A stretch of 64,000 nt of DNA from Pleurodeles waltl. Taxonomy: Eukaryota; Chordata; Amphibia; Caudata; Salamandridae. The position numbers and the translations under genes are program-made. Below the pieces are notes generated by a model. It worked only from the letters and a program-made list of their open reading frames with translations, was not told where the DNA came from and searched no databases. Each line of letters starts with the position of its first letter. Position 1 is the first letter of the stretch. Positions 23,491 to 34,004 of the stretch are shown in pieces. The stretch covers positions 332,828,177 through 332,892,176 of the forward strand of contig NC_090448.1 in assembly GCF_031143425.1 (NCBI RefSeq), given 5' to 3'.

Positions 23491-25984
23491 TGTGAGAAAG
23501 TGCCTCTTTTGACATGGTTAGCCCCCTACTTTTTGCCTGGTATTTGATGTGGTTTCAAAACTGTTAGTGCCCAAGGCCCCTGCTAACCACATTCCCTGTG
23601 CCAAATCTCTTTCCCAAAACCGTTGTGATGCATTGGCACAATTGAAAGGGCATGGGGTACTAAGGGTAGGCCCCTGAGGGCAGCAGCACAGATTATACCA
23701 CTCTCAGGGACCATGCATCCCAGAGCACCCAGTCATTGCAGGCTGAGTGTCCTGGTGCAATCCCAAAATGCAAAACTGACATGGCACACAGCCTGTGAGA
23801 CCTTTGCACTACACACTGCATGCAATATATGTAAGTCACCCCTTTTGTAGGCCTTCAAGCCCTAAGGCAGGGTGCACTTACTGCATGTGTGGGCATAGAT
23901 ATATGAGTAATATGCCCCTACTGTGTCCTTTCCAAACCTGGGACATAGTAAGGGAACAGAGCAGCAATTTTAAATGCATGTGCTGTTCCCTGGATAGTAC
24001 GAGTTTCACAGCTACATGATGACCCCTCTGAACCCTGGGTTGTTTGGTATCAAACAACTCAGACGTATAAATCCAAACTGGTACCAGTATTGGATCTATG
24101 GCAAAGTGTACCCAGGGGCTACCTTACAGGTGCCCTCTGCAAAAGCTAACTAACCCTGGCATGGTTGCTGGCCGGTCACAACCAGCCTGCCACCGCTAGA
24201 CAACATTCTGGAACCCTGGAGTGAGAGCCTGTGCTCTCTGGGTTTCAGAAAACAAAGTCCTTCCTGGGCAGAGGTGTTACAACTCCTCCCCCAGGAATGT
24301 GCACAGCCCTGCTATTGTGCTTCAAAGGGCTTACCTCCTTTGAAACTCGACCCCCCAGCCCTGCTGCTAGCAGCAGATGGCCGTCCTGAAGCAAACCCCC
24401 ATTTTTAGAGGGAGCAACAGTGATAAAATGCACAAAGGACACGAAGAGTGAACATTTCCAGCTTGCCCAATCCCTAAGGTGTTGCATGCAAGGAGAACCC
24501 TCAATTTCATTTTCCTCCATCTTTCATAGTAGGAAAATAGCCAATCAGAGATAGGGAAGTGACCCCTGCCCACAGCACGTCGTCACATAGTGGGTGCAGC
24601 CACCCTAAGGTAGATGATCCATTGGTCACTACTAGGGACTCCCCTAAATGCCCACTATATGCAGTATTTAGTGGGCACCATTAGACTACAGATCAGATTC
24701 CAAGAACACAAGAAGGCCTGCAACAAAGAAGATCCAAGGTTTGAGAACTGCATTCCTGCTGCACAAAGAAAAAGGCGCCAAAACCTGCCTGCTGCACCCA
24801 GGACTTGACAATCGCTCCTGAGGGGTTGCATGGACATCGGATGGACTCTAAAAAAAAAAAACAAAGGACCTCCACCCTTCTCAAAATCACCAAAGAGCTC
24901 CCTCCGGAGTGCAGGCATCAACCCCTTCAACAAAGACACAAAAAAATAGTGAAGTCAAGTTCACTGACCGGCTACTTACCCAGGACCCGGACCCAGCAGC
25001 CAGACCAAATTCCACCCGAAATCATGAGAGTGTGCCAAGTTTCATGGCACTGCGACCTCCAGTGGCTGAACTGTGCAATAGCCCATGGCACTGGACCCCC
25101 AACATCGGACACCAAGAAGAAAAGTCCACTCCAGACTCCCAAAGGACCAAGAGCAAGCTCCAGTCGAGGGACTTTAGGACACGTAAGAACCACCCCCCAG
25201 TGTGCCCCTGCTGACCTAAAATCCACCCTCAAAGTGACCTGCTTTCTGCTTCCTAGGGACCATTTACGCACAGCTTCTAGCTCACCTATCTGCTCTGCAC
25301 CCAGCCTCCCTGGGCCCTTCACTGGAGAACCAGATGTCCTCAAAGGGTCCCACACTCTTTGTGACCTACACACTCCAAGGGGATCCACCGGACTCGCCTT
25401 GAAGTCCGCCTGTGCATTGCTTTTCCAAGTGGTCCCCCATAGTGGTCTTGTACCAGCTCCAAGGACTTTTCAGTAGCTGCTCCTGCCTAAACTGGGAGCT
25501 GCCCGAACTTCCTTGGCTTGTCCACAGGACATCTCAACAACCTCAACCTATAAACGAAAGGAGACTTTGGTAAATGCATTGCCTGATTTTACATGCCTTG
25601 TCAAAGTTTTCTCCCATAGATTCCTATGGTGCGTAATTGTGCACAAAAAGACTATTTTTGCTAAACCTTGAAAAATCATAACTTAAAAAGTACTTATATG
25701 ATTTTGATAATCTTGCTCTTAAACATTTTATAAAAATCCGAAGTATTTTTGTAAATTGGTTTTGAGTTATTTGTTTGAGTTTGTGTCCACATGTATTGAT
25801 ACTGTGAGTAAAACAAATGCTAAGCACTTCTCCAAGACTGGCCTAACTGATCGACCAAGCTACCATAAAGGTTAGAGCATTAGGTGGTCTAGTTTTTATC
25901 TCTGTAAACCAAGGTGGGGGTGCTTGGACTCTCTGCACAGTGCACATCATTTTTGTACACTATATAGAGAGCCAGCCTCCTATA
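23491..25984 (+). mobile_element. Solo LTR (long-LTR family) with 5-bp target duplication
   Basis: It begins TGTGAGAAAGTGCC (23491) and ends AGCCAGCCTCCTATA (25984). The same five bases, CTCAG, lie immediately outside both ends (23486-23490 and 25985-25989). The interior has no coding domain. Parts near the 3' end (25790-25870, GGTCGATCAGTTAGGC on the complement) match the other LTR at 34090-34150 in inverted orientation. A 2.49-kb LTR is long; the 5-bp duplication suits a Ty3/gypsy-type or retroviral integrase. The end is TATA where TACA would be usual. Confidence 0.8.
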
Positions 25985-25989
25985 CTCAG

Positions 25990-26597
25990 TGCCCAGGATT
26001 TGTGCCATTCTCTGTGATATCATCATTTTATTTTATTTCTTTTAAACATGGCCACATGAAATCCTTTTTTCGGAGTGCTGACACTTCCACTTGCATCTAC
26101 TTCTATGCCTAACTCTCAAGTCTGCCCCCTTAGCTGTCTTCATCGCCCATCTGCTTGGCTTCTCCATTTGTATGTGTTTTTGAGACAACCAGTGGAATGC
26201 CCATATAAGAAATAATGACCGCTGCTTTAAGAGATAATCCATCGACTTCTCCTGTACAAAGGCTATTTTTATACCAGACAACTTTTCAAAACACAAATTA
26301 GGGTAATATGCGCAATGTGATACAAACACCATAAACAATGGTCAAAACCAGATATAGTTAAAAACAACTTTTACAAGGAGGTCTTTCCCAGTGACCCATT
26401 CAAAAATAAATTAACTGAATTTATTTATCGAAGCCAGACAAAGAAGCAGTAACAGACAACAGCGTTAAATGCAAGACCTGCAAAAGAGAACCAATATGAA
26501 TTTCATCTTTGATGTCACATTGTCTTTGACTTCACTCCAGTAAAATTATACCTCAAGGTGACATCACTCAAAGAGAATGACGTCAGGCTATGGCACA
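25990..26597. other. Unassigned sequence between LTRs
   Basis: No recognisable domain. A stretch at 26500-26580 contains several TGATGTCA/TGACATCA-like words in both orientations. Confidence 0.4.
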
Positions 26598-26639
26598 TGT
26601 AGGAAGCTCGCTTTGTATATACTATATCAAAATGAGATA
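26598..26639 (-). mobile_element. 3' end of an LTR cut off by Harbinger insertion
   Basis: On the minus strand this reads as the last about 42 bases of a long LTR, ending CTTCCTACA at 26598. The end resembles the other LTR ends in the window (TGTAGG at 39681 and 44754; CCTCCTATA at 25984). The rest of this LTR resumes at 34005 beyond the Harbinger element. Confidence 0.65.
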
Positions 26640-26934
26640 ATGGCCCTCATTATGACATTGGCAGTAAATCCTGCTTACTGCCACACTGACTGCCGCCAAC
26701 CTACTGCCGCGGTAGCGTACGTCTGCTCATCAGATTATGACACACACACTGATCCGTCACTATTCAGCCACATACACAATTCCGAAACACACCAAAGGTC
26801 AGTGATAAACTGGCAGTATCAAAACCCACACTGTTACGCCAGCAGAACTACGCCCACCACATTATGACCCACGAATCACCATGGCGGACATTCAATGGCG
26901 GTAAACCATTGGCGGTACATACCGCTGGGCTCAA

Positions 26935-27220
26935 AATACACACACACATACAAAACAACACCACATTGGCCAATTCAAACTACACACACCTGACACCCAT
27001 ACACACACCACACTCACACACCTACACCACTATAAAACACACACCCACACTACCCACAACCCCTTACGAATACAAACCATTGGCACGAGACAGACACCAT
27101 GACCACAGACAAAACCAGAGCCACACACCACCAACACCTATACACCACCCATGCACCTTACATCACAAACCCCAACACATCACCCTACACACCCTCACCC
27201 ACACTACTCACACAACACCC
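26935..27220. repeat. CA-rich low-complexity region
   Basis: Interspersed CACACA and ACACC words on the plus strand, upstream of the Myb/SANT gene. Translations here are Thr/His-rich by composition. It lies where the promoter or 5' UTR of that gene would be. Confidence 0.8.
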
Positions 27221-28751
27221 ATGGCACCACAAAAACACCCCCGATACTCAGAGGAGTAGCTAAGGGCCATGGTGGAAGAAATCATCCAGGTAGAGCCACA
27301 GCTTATTGGAGCACAGGTGCAGCAGATATCCATTGCTAGGAAGATGGAGCTATTGTGGACGATCGTGTACAGGGTCAATGCCTTAGGACAGCACTCAAGA
27401 ACCAGGGATGACATCAGGAAGAGGTGGAATGACCTACGGGGAAGGTACGTTCCGTTGCAGCAAGGCACCAACTCGCTGTACAGAGGACTAGCGGTGGACC
27501 CCTACCTCCTTCCCCACAACTAACAACATGGGAGGAGCAAGTCTTGGCAATCATGCATCCTGAGGGCCTGGCAGGAGTAGCAGGAGGACTGGACTCTGGT
27601 AAGTCAACTCTCTATTACTATCACCCCCCTACCTGCATGTCGTCACATACCCCTACCCTTGCTCTCACTCCCATCACTCCACCACGCCCCACACTCCACC
27701 ATCACATCAAACTCATCCCAATGCCAAGCCCTGCAAGCACCACCAATGCATGGAAACCACTCACAGCCCTGCATTGACACCTATCACTAAAGCATGCACA
27801 CTAGAGAGAATCAGCTAGCCCACCACATACCAACTCACACAAGTGAAAGCTGCCAGGGCCAAAGAGGGCAACCCACTGATGCACAATATGTCACACGCAG
27901 AAACAATAACACTGCATTTAGATCCCCACAGGTACCCCAGCCAATGTCAGCGGAGAAGAGGTGCCAGCAATATCCAGTCCCCCCACAGAAGAGGCCCACA
28001 GTGATGACAGCATTCTGGTCACCTGGATCTGGATGACCAATCTGGCCCATCAGGGACCTCTGGACAGTCAGTAACGCAGCCACAGTCATACACAACCACA
28101 GATCCTCCCCCCTCAGGAAACACCACCACAGCAACCACCCAGCGTACCCATACCTCTGTCCCCAGGACACATCAATCAGCAGTGTGTCTACCACCTCAGG
28201 GACCCCGGGGCACATGTCGCCCCCAAGACAATCAGGGACCTGGGGTCAGTGGCAGTGGGCACACGGTTCATCGGACAGAGGCACAGGACAACAGGGAAAC
28301 TGGGAGGAGTGCTGTGCGTCAGAGGGAAGACAGGCCCAGGGAACCAACTCTCCAGGAAGCACTCACTGAGATCCTGGGAGCCTACCAACATTCCCAGGAT
28401 ACGCTGGGCCAGATCTTGGCCAACGTGCAGGAGTACAGGTGGCTGCAGGAGGGACAGTACCAGGGTATCAGGGAGGACTTGCAGGCCATTAACACCACCC
28501 TGGTCTCCATTGCAGGGGTGCTGGCAGACATGGTCAACATTATGAGGGAGACAGCCTTACAACAGCGGGCCCCTGCCACTAGCCAGACATCTGAACTGCC
28601 TTCCACCTCCGCTGCCACTAGTGGACAGGAGGCCATGCCACAAGACCAACAAGCCACCAGCACCCCTCCCCTGCAGAAGGTGAACCACCCCGCAAACGTT
28701 CCCTGCGATCCAGGCAGAAGCCAGAGACTATTGCCAAGACCCCCGCCATGA
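27221..28751 (+). pseudogene. Harbinger Myb/SANT-like DNA-binding protein gene 1
   Basis: The likely start is ATG 27221 (MAPQKHPRYSEE), followed by an in-frame TAG at 27257-27259. The Myb/SANT helices are clear at 27270-27450 (ARKMELLWTIVYRVNA, TRDDIRKRWNDLRG). One frameshift after that leads into a frame ending LDSG at 27598, immediately followed by a perfect donor (GGTAAGT, 27599). A CCCACAG acceptor at 27925-27931 resumes an acidic frame (EEAHSDDSILVTW). The C-terminus, 28330-28640, is helical and Gln/Leu-rich (LQEALTEILGAYQHSQDTLG), probably a coiled coil for oligomerisation or transposase contact. AATAAA lies near 28934. In related systems this protein binds the element ends and brings transposase to the nucleus. 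Splicing is inferred. Confidence 0.75.
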
Positions 28752-29230
28752 AATGAGATTCTCCTCATTGTCACCCTTGTGTCCCACTCTGTCACCCTGT
28801 CCACCTTGAACTGCTATTGCTCCCCTTCCTATGGCCCCTTGGACAATTCACCAAATAGACTGGAACTATACCCTGGACTTTCATCCATTGTTACCCCAGC
28901 CCAATGCACTTGCCCCTCTACTTCTTACACTTAAATAAACACCCTTTTGAAAAAATACAAGTATGGAGTATGTCAAATGATTTAAGTATGTATTTGTTTA
29001 ACCAGGTTCAAACATTGCAATTCAACTGTACAGTAATGTTCACATTGGAAAGACCTGTAGTTGTCTGCAGTGATCACACCAGGAGCGATAGTGGGGCTCC
29101 AACATCTTCAAAATTAGTTACCAAAGGGTACAGTGAGTGGGCACAGAAGTGGGAAATAACAGCATGCCAGTGACAAAGATAAACAAGAAAATGTCAATGA
29201 AAGATGAAGTGACACTGTCCTACCTGTGTG

Positions 29231-30327
29231 TCATTGGAAGTATTGTCTGATCACTGCAGTTCTGTTGTCCTCATCCTCATCCTCTGCCTCCTCATCCTCA
29301 CTGTCCACAGGGTCCACTGCTGCCACACGCCATCTCCAGCCTCCTCCTGCAGAAAAGGCACATGGCGTCTCAAGGCAAGGCTGTGCAACATACAGCATGC
29401 CACAATTATCTGGCAGACCTTCTTGGGTGAGTAGCACAGGGATCCACCTGTTAGATGGAGGCACTGAAACCTGGCCTTCAGGAGGCCAAAGGTACGTTCT
29501 ATTTTCCTTCTTGTACTCCCATGTGCCTCATTGTAACGTTCTTCTGCCCTTGTCCTGAGATTCCTCACAGGGGTCAGTAGCTATGATAGATTGGGGTAAC
29601 CTGAGTCAACGGCAAATATGGAGGGACAACATTTAGCCACACACTATCCCATATGGCGTACACCATATCCATACACCAACACCCACTAGGTGGTAACCAA
29701 GGCTCACCTATTAGCCACACACTGTGCCTCTGTAGTTGGGCCATCACATTTGGGATGCTGCTATTCCTCAGGATAAAGGCATCATGCACAGACCCAGGAT
29801 ACTTAGCATTGACATGGGAGATGTACTGGTCCGCCAGGCACATCATCTGGACATTCATGAAATGAAAACTCTTTCGATTTCTGAATACCTGTTCATTTTG
29901 CCAGGCAAAGTGCAATATGTGTTCCATCAATTGCCCCAATTATGTTGGGGATATGTCCCATTGTATAGAAGTCAGCTTTCACTGTGGCCAAACCCTCCAC
30001 CTGGTGGAAAACAGTGTAGCTGCACATGTGTTTAATCAGGGCAGACAACACTCTGGTCAGCACTATTGAGAACATTGGCTGTGACATTCCTGCTGTCAAG
30101 CCCACTGTCACTTAGAAAGAACCAGTTGCCAGGAAATGGAGCACTGATAGAACTTGCACAAGAGGGAGGATCCCAGTGGGGTGACGGATAGCAGATATCA
30201 GGTCAGGCTCCAGTTGGGCACACAGCTCCGTGATTTTGGCCCTGTCAAGTCTGTAGGTGAGGATAATGTGCCTGTGCTCCATTGTTGCCAAGTCCACCAG
30301 GGGTCTTGACACGGGGTATGTCTCCAT
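29231..30327 (-). pseudogene. Harbinger DDE transposase/nuclease (HARBI1 family)
   Basis: On the minus strand the frame opens METYPVSRPLVDLATMEHRH (30327) and continues through an in-frame TAA at 30112-30114. Catalytic motifs are all present: IIGAIDGTHI (first Asp, 29926-29928), YPGSVHDAFILR (second Asp, 29781-29783) and RKIERTFGLLKARFQCL (Glu, 29497-29499). There are frame changes near 29900, between 29574 and 29568, and near 29300-29460; the C-terminus ends IRQYFQ at about 29231. The related copy at 36.0 kb has Gln at the position of the TAA, so the stop is probably one mutated Gln codon. The decay looks recent because the DDE set and flanking motifs are conserved. Confidence 0.85.
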
Positions 30328-30479
30328 CTCATATTCATCCCCAGCGGTAGCAAAAGAGTGAGGAGCCGGTCACAAACTGAACATTGTGGCCACAACAGTA
30401 CATTGCATGATGCTAATTTGAAATGTATAAGTGGCATTTGTCCTGTATGTCCAATTGTGAACTGTGACACAGTTATAAT

Positions 30480-32718
30480 CCAGGGCCTTCAACAGGAGAG
30501 GACCTACACTGCATGTGCTGCTGGATGGACCTCCAGACCAACAGGTGAGTACACTGTGAGCACGATGCATGGGGCAGGAATGCATGGAGTGGTGTGTGTG
30601 AAGGCCTCGTATATAGGGGGTTGGTGGATGTCCCCTGGGCAGTGTGCAGCTTGTACGCTGGGCCCTACGTGTGCAAATGGCGATGTGAAGGGGTATGGTG
30701 GGCCATAAGTGTAACAGGCAGGACGGTCTGACTAATACCTTTCCCTGTGTGTATTTCTCTGCAGGTCAGCGCCCATCAAAAGAAGGGTATATGGCATGTC
30801 TTTGCCAAGAATGTGCGGACCCTGGGGGTCTATGGCAGGCAGAGCACCCACTGTCGGAAACGGGGGGAGGACCAGAGACCCTGGGCTAGGAAGAACACGG
30901 AGGTCCAGCTGGGAATGGCCTCCCAACGAGGAAGCGGTGCCCGTCGAACCCGGACCCCCCTGATGGTCCGCATACTGGAGGTGGCCTATCCAGAGCTGGA
31001 TGGGCACTTGAGGGCATCACAGCAGCCAACAGGGAGTGAGTACAGTGCCCATCATTACAACTTACGCCAGGTGGGGTGGTATCCGGGTGGTGGATGTGTC
31101 TGTGGGTGCCCCTAGGCCAGACCTGACATTGCAGAGTAGGTCTCATGTTGGGCAGGGTTCTGATGTGATATTCGTCCTACCTAGCTTGTAGGCATCCACT
31201 ACTGGGCAGGGCTGTGTGGGTCCCAGGTATGCTGCAGTTGGCAGTGTGTGTCCATCCCCAAGCCCTGGTGGCTAGCATTGTTACTGGTAGTGCATTGCAT
31301 AGTGCGTAGGCCTGTTCCCTGTGTGTGAGGGTGCTATGTACGCCAACAGTGCTGTTGGTGCAGCCATTGACCCAGTATATCCTTTGTCTCCTCCCCCCTT
31401 TTTTTTTGTCATCCTGTCCTAATGTGAATGAGCATCATCTGGCAGAGGAGCAGAGGCAATGGTGACAGGACCCAGGAGGCAGAGTCCACTGACGCTGAGG
31501 GGACCAGTGGGACAGAGGGTGAGGGGAGCACCACGGCGGAGACTGGAGGGGACATTTTGGACACAGATACCTCCCCTGATGGAAGCTCCCTGGTGGTGAC
31601 GGACACTTCAGTGACCACCCTAGCAACAGGTACTGCCGTACCAGCACCACCCTCCCAGCAGCCCCTCATCGAGTTGCCCATGTCCGCTCACCAGGAGGGT
31701 GGGCATCTCCTTCACCCCAGGCACCTCAAGCCCTGCCCCAGTTAGCCCTGCTGCCCTGAGTAAGGAGGCTATTGACCTCCTGCGATCCATCTCTATTGGG
31801 CAGTCAACCATTGTGAATTCCATCCAGGGGCTGGCAGCCCAAATGCAACAGGCAAATGTATTTCTGGAGGGCATTCACCCTGTCTTGGCGGCCCAACAGA
31901 GATCAATCCAGGCTCTAGCCTCCTCTGTGATGGCAGCCATTGTCCACCCTTCTCCCTCTAACTTCCTCTTCCCAATCCCATTCTACTCAACCCCAACTTA
32001 TCCCAAGCACACAGGCAGACGAGCATGCACACAGAACAACACGCAAGAGTGGCACAGGCAAACACAAGCACCACACATCATCCCACAGGCACTCACACAG
32101 ACACACTCCAGATGCAGACATACCAACATCCACTGCCTCCACTGTGACTCCCTCCAACTCATCCTCCACCTCCCTCCCATTTGCGTCTACACTCACACCT
32201 GCATGCACTATATCCTAATCCACTATCGCCATCACCAGCACACCTCACTGGCAGACACCACCACAACAGCCATGCTCACGTCCCCTGTGTCCTCTCCCAC
32301 TGTGTCTGTCCCCCCTCCTAAGGTACACAAACGCAAGCACTCAGACACTCAACAGCCATCCACCACACAACAGCATCCAGCCCATGCACCTGCACCCAAA
32401 CACAGCAGACACCTCCCACAACCACTCCCTCTTTCTCCACTCCCAAACCTTATCCCTCTTCCTGCCCCAATGTCCCTGAGCAGCGTTTCCTCTCCACCAT
32501 TGACCTCTTACCTGCCCATCCCCCGTCCTTCACATCTGGCCAGGGTAGCTAAACCCAGGCGCTTCCCCCACAACCACCACCAGCAGCAGCACTTCCACCA
32601 CCAGCAGTGGGTAGCTGTTGGAGGCTGCAGGGGATGGGCAGGAGCTTCCCCCCACAACCACCAGCAGCAGCAGCACCACCACCACCAGCAGCAGCAGCAG
32701 CACCACTACCACCATTGA
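30480..32718 (+). pseudogene. Second Harbinger accessory gene with Myb/SANT-like exon
   Basis: Splice-like signals outline exons. There is a donor CAGGTGAGT at 30541-30549, an acceptor after a pyrimidine tract (TTTCTCTGCAG, ending 30764), and a candidate donor GAGTGAGT near 31034-31040. The exon 30765-31035 encodes WHVFAKNVRTLGVYGR and HCRKRGEDQRPWARK, which fits a Myb/SANT helix pattern with W-to-G damage, then ILEVAYPELDGHLRAS. A later exon (about 31440-32720) is acidic/Ser/Thr-rich and has a helical segment (AIDLLRSISIGQSTIVNSIQ) resembling oligomerisation tails of Harbinger Myb proteins. It ends in Gln/His runs. Frame changes occur near 31700 and 31950. The function is inferred from the fold pattern and the element context. 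Confidence 0.5.
32575..32718. repeat. Compound CAG/CAC trinucleotide repeat
   Basis: Two runs of CAC/CAG/CAA triplets (32575-32610 and 32655-32715) are separated by a short unique segment. In the open frame they encode alternating Gln and His runs. Confidence 0.9.
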
Positions 32719-32794
32719 GCAGCCGTCACTGCCGGCGGACGGTCTGTAGACCTTCCTCGATGGGCTGTTGTGCCGCCTGCCCCCTGCAAATCCT

Positions 32795-33150
32795 CTGGGT
32801 ATGACACCCAGATGAGAGACTGTGTCCTTGCACTCCCCAGGATCCGAAGCACAGGGCACAATGCCCCCTCTAGAACTTCTGGGTATGACACTCTCTCACC
32901 CCATCCTCCCCTGGATCAGAAGCACAGGACACAATGCCCCCTCCAAAACAAGGGGGTATGACACCCACTCATCCCATCCTCCCCAGGATCAGAAGCACAG
33001 GGCACAATGCACCCTCCAGAACCAGTGGGTATGACACCTAATCACCCCATCCTCCCCAGGATCTGAAGCACAGGGCAATTTGGCCCCTACAGAGCATGTG
33101 GGCAAATCACCCACCTGAGAGACTGTGGCCTTGCACTCCCCAGGACCAAG
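32795..33150. repeat. About 73-bp minisatellite
   Basis: Units start with GGGTATGACAC at about 32798, 32882, 32955 and 33028, with a degenerate fifth unit near 33100 (spacings about 84, 73, 73, 73). Each unit contains CCCCAGGATC(A/C)GAAGCACA(G)GG and CACAATGC. The first and last share GAGACTGTG(T/G)CCTTGCACTCC. Confidence 0.85.
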
Positions 33151-34004
33151 CACATAGCATGTTGCTCCCTCCAGAACCAGTGGTGTTGTTCCATCTGCCG
33201 GCTGAGGTGCCCCTCATTCCCCGTCCCCCTGAGGTGCCCGCCTATTTTCCAACTGATGCCCCTGCAGTGTTCTCGCCCTGTTGGTGCATGAGACAAGTGG
33301 AGCCTTGGACTTTGTCATGTGGGCCTGTGGCCCACGCATATTGAGGACTGGGCAGTGTCCCTTGAACTGTACATATATATATACTTTTAGATTGAATGTT
33401 CGTATTTTTACTGTATTTATATTATTACACTCACATTCATCTATTCATGTTGTCCTTGCATTATTCCTGAGGGGTACAGGGTCCCTATGTTTTCTTACTG
33501 CATCCGATTGTGTGTATGGTGTTGGGGGTGGGGTGTTGTGCGTGTGTGTCTCTCTCTTTTCCCTCCCCCCTCCCCTGTGCGCTAGGCGGCTGTACTCACC
33601 GCGGTCATCTTTGCTGTCGTTGGTGTTCGTGGTGGGGCAGGACGTAAAATATCGTAGATTTGCAGCTCCGGCTTCATGGCGTTGTGGTTGTTCCCTGTGT
33701 CTCAAAAGGTGAGTCCTTTCCCTTCTGAGGTCTGTTTCTGCCAGGCTTTTGCTGTCGTTGGTACCGCCCCGAAACAGGTGGCGGTTTCCAGGGTCTTAAT
33801 ATGGTGGGCAGAACATTGACTTCCGCCTCACTGTAGGCGGCTACCGCCGTGGTGCCTGTTTTTTCCGCCCTGGCGGTCAGTGTGGGAAAGTGGCTTTCTA
33901 TCTGAAATCTTTCTGCCATACTCATAATTTGGCGGTAGTTACCTCCAGCCTGCTGTTGGTATTACCGCCACTTTATCACCAACCGCCGGGGTTGTAATGA
34001 GGGC
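33151..34004. other. Harbinger right arm, non-coding
   Basis: It contains a TATA run (33370-33382) and subterminal GGCGG/CCGCC motifs that mirror the left arm. Donor-like GGTGAGT sites occur on both strands (about 33600 minus, 33710 plus), so an upstream non-coding exon is possible. No coding domain was seen. Confidence 0.5.

Larger units (their letters stand above)
26640..34004. mobile_element. PIF/Harbinger DNA transposon (about 7.4 kb, recently inactivated)
   Basis: The ends are GGCCCTCATTATGAC (from 26642) and GTTGTAATGAGGGC (to 34004), imperfect inverted repeats, with GATA on each side (26636-26639 and 34005-34008). Both arms carry many GCGG/CCGCC subterminal motifs. Inside are a plus-strand Myb/SANT gene, a minus-strand DDE transposase gene and a second plus-strand gene with a Myb/SANT-like exon. 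Established for this superfamily: the transposase needs a separate Myb-like partner for nuclear import and end binding. The element splits an LTR (26598-26639 and 34005 onward). Confidence 0.85.

Noticed and set aside
24805..25476. 223-codon plus-strand frame
   Set aside because: It lies wholly inside the solo LTR and shows no protein motif.
31699..32718. Single intact 339-codon gene
   Set aside because: The frame passes from a helical accessory-protein segment into low-complexity His/Gln/Pro sequence, and comparison of frames shows shifts near 31700 and 31950; treated as part of a broken gene.
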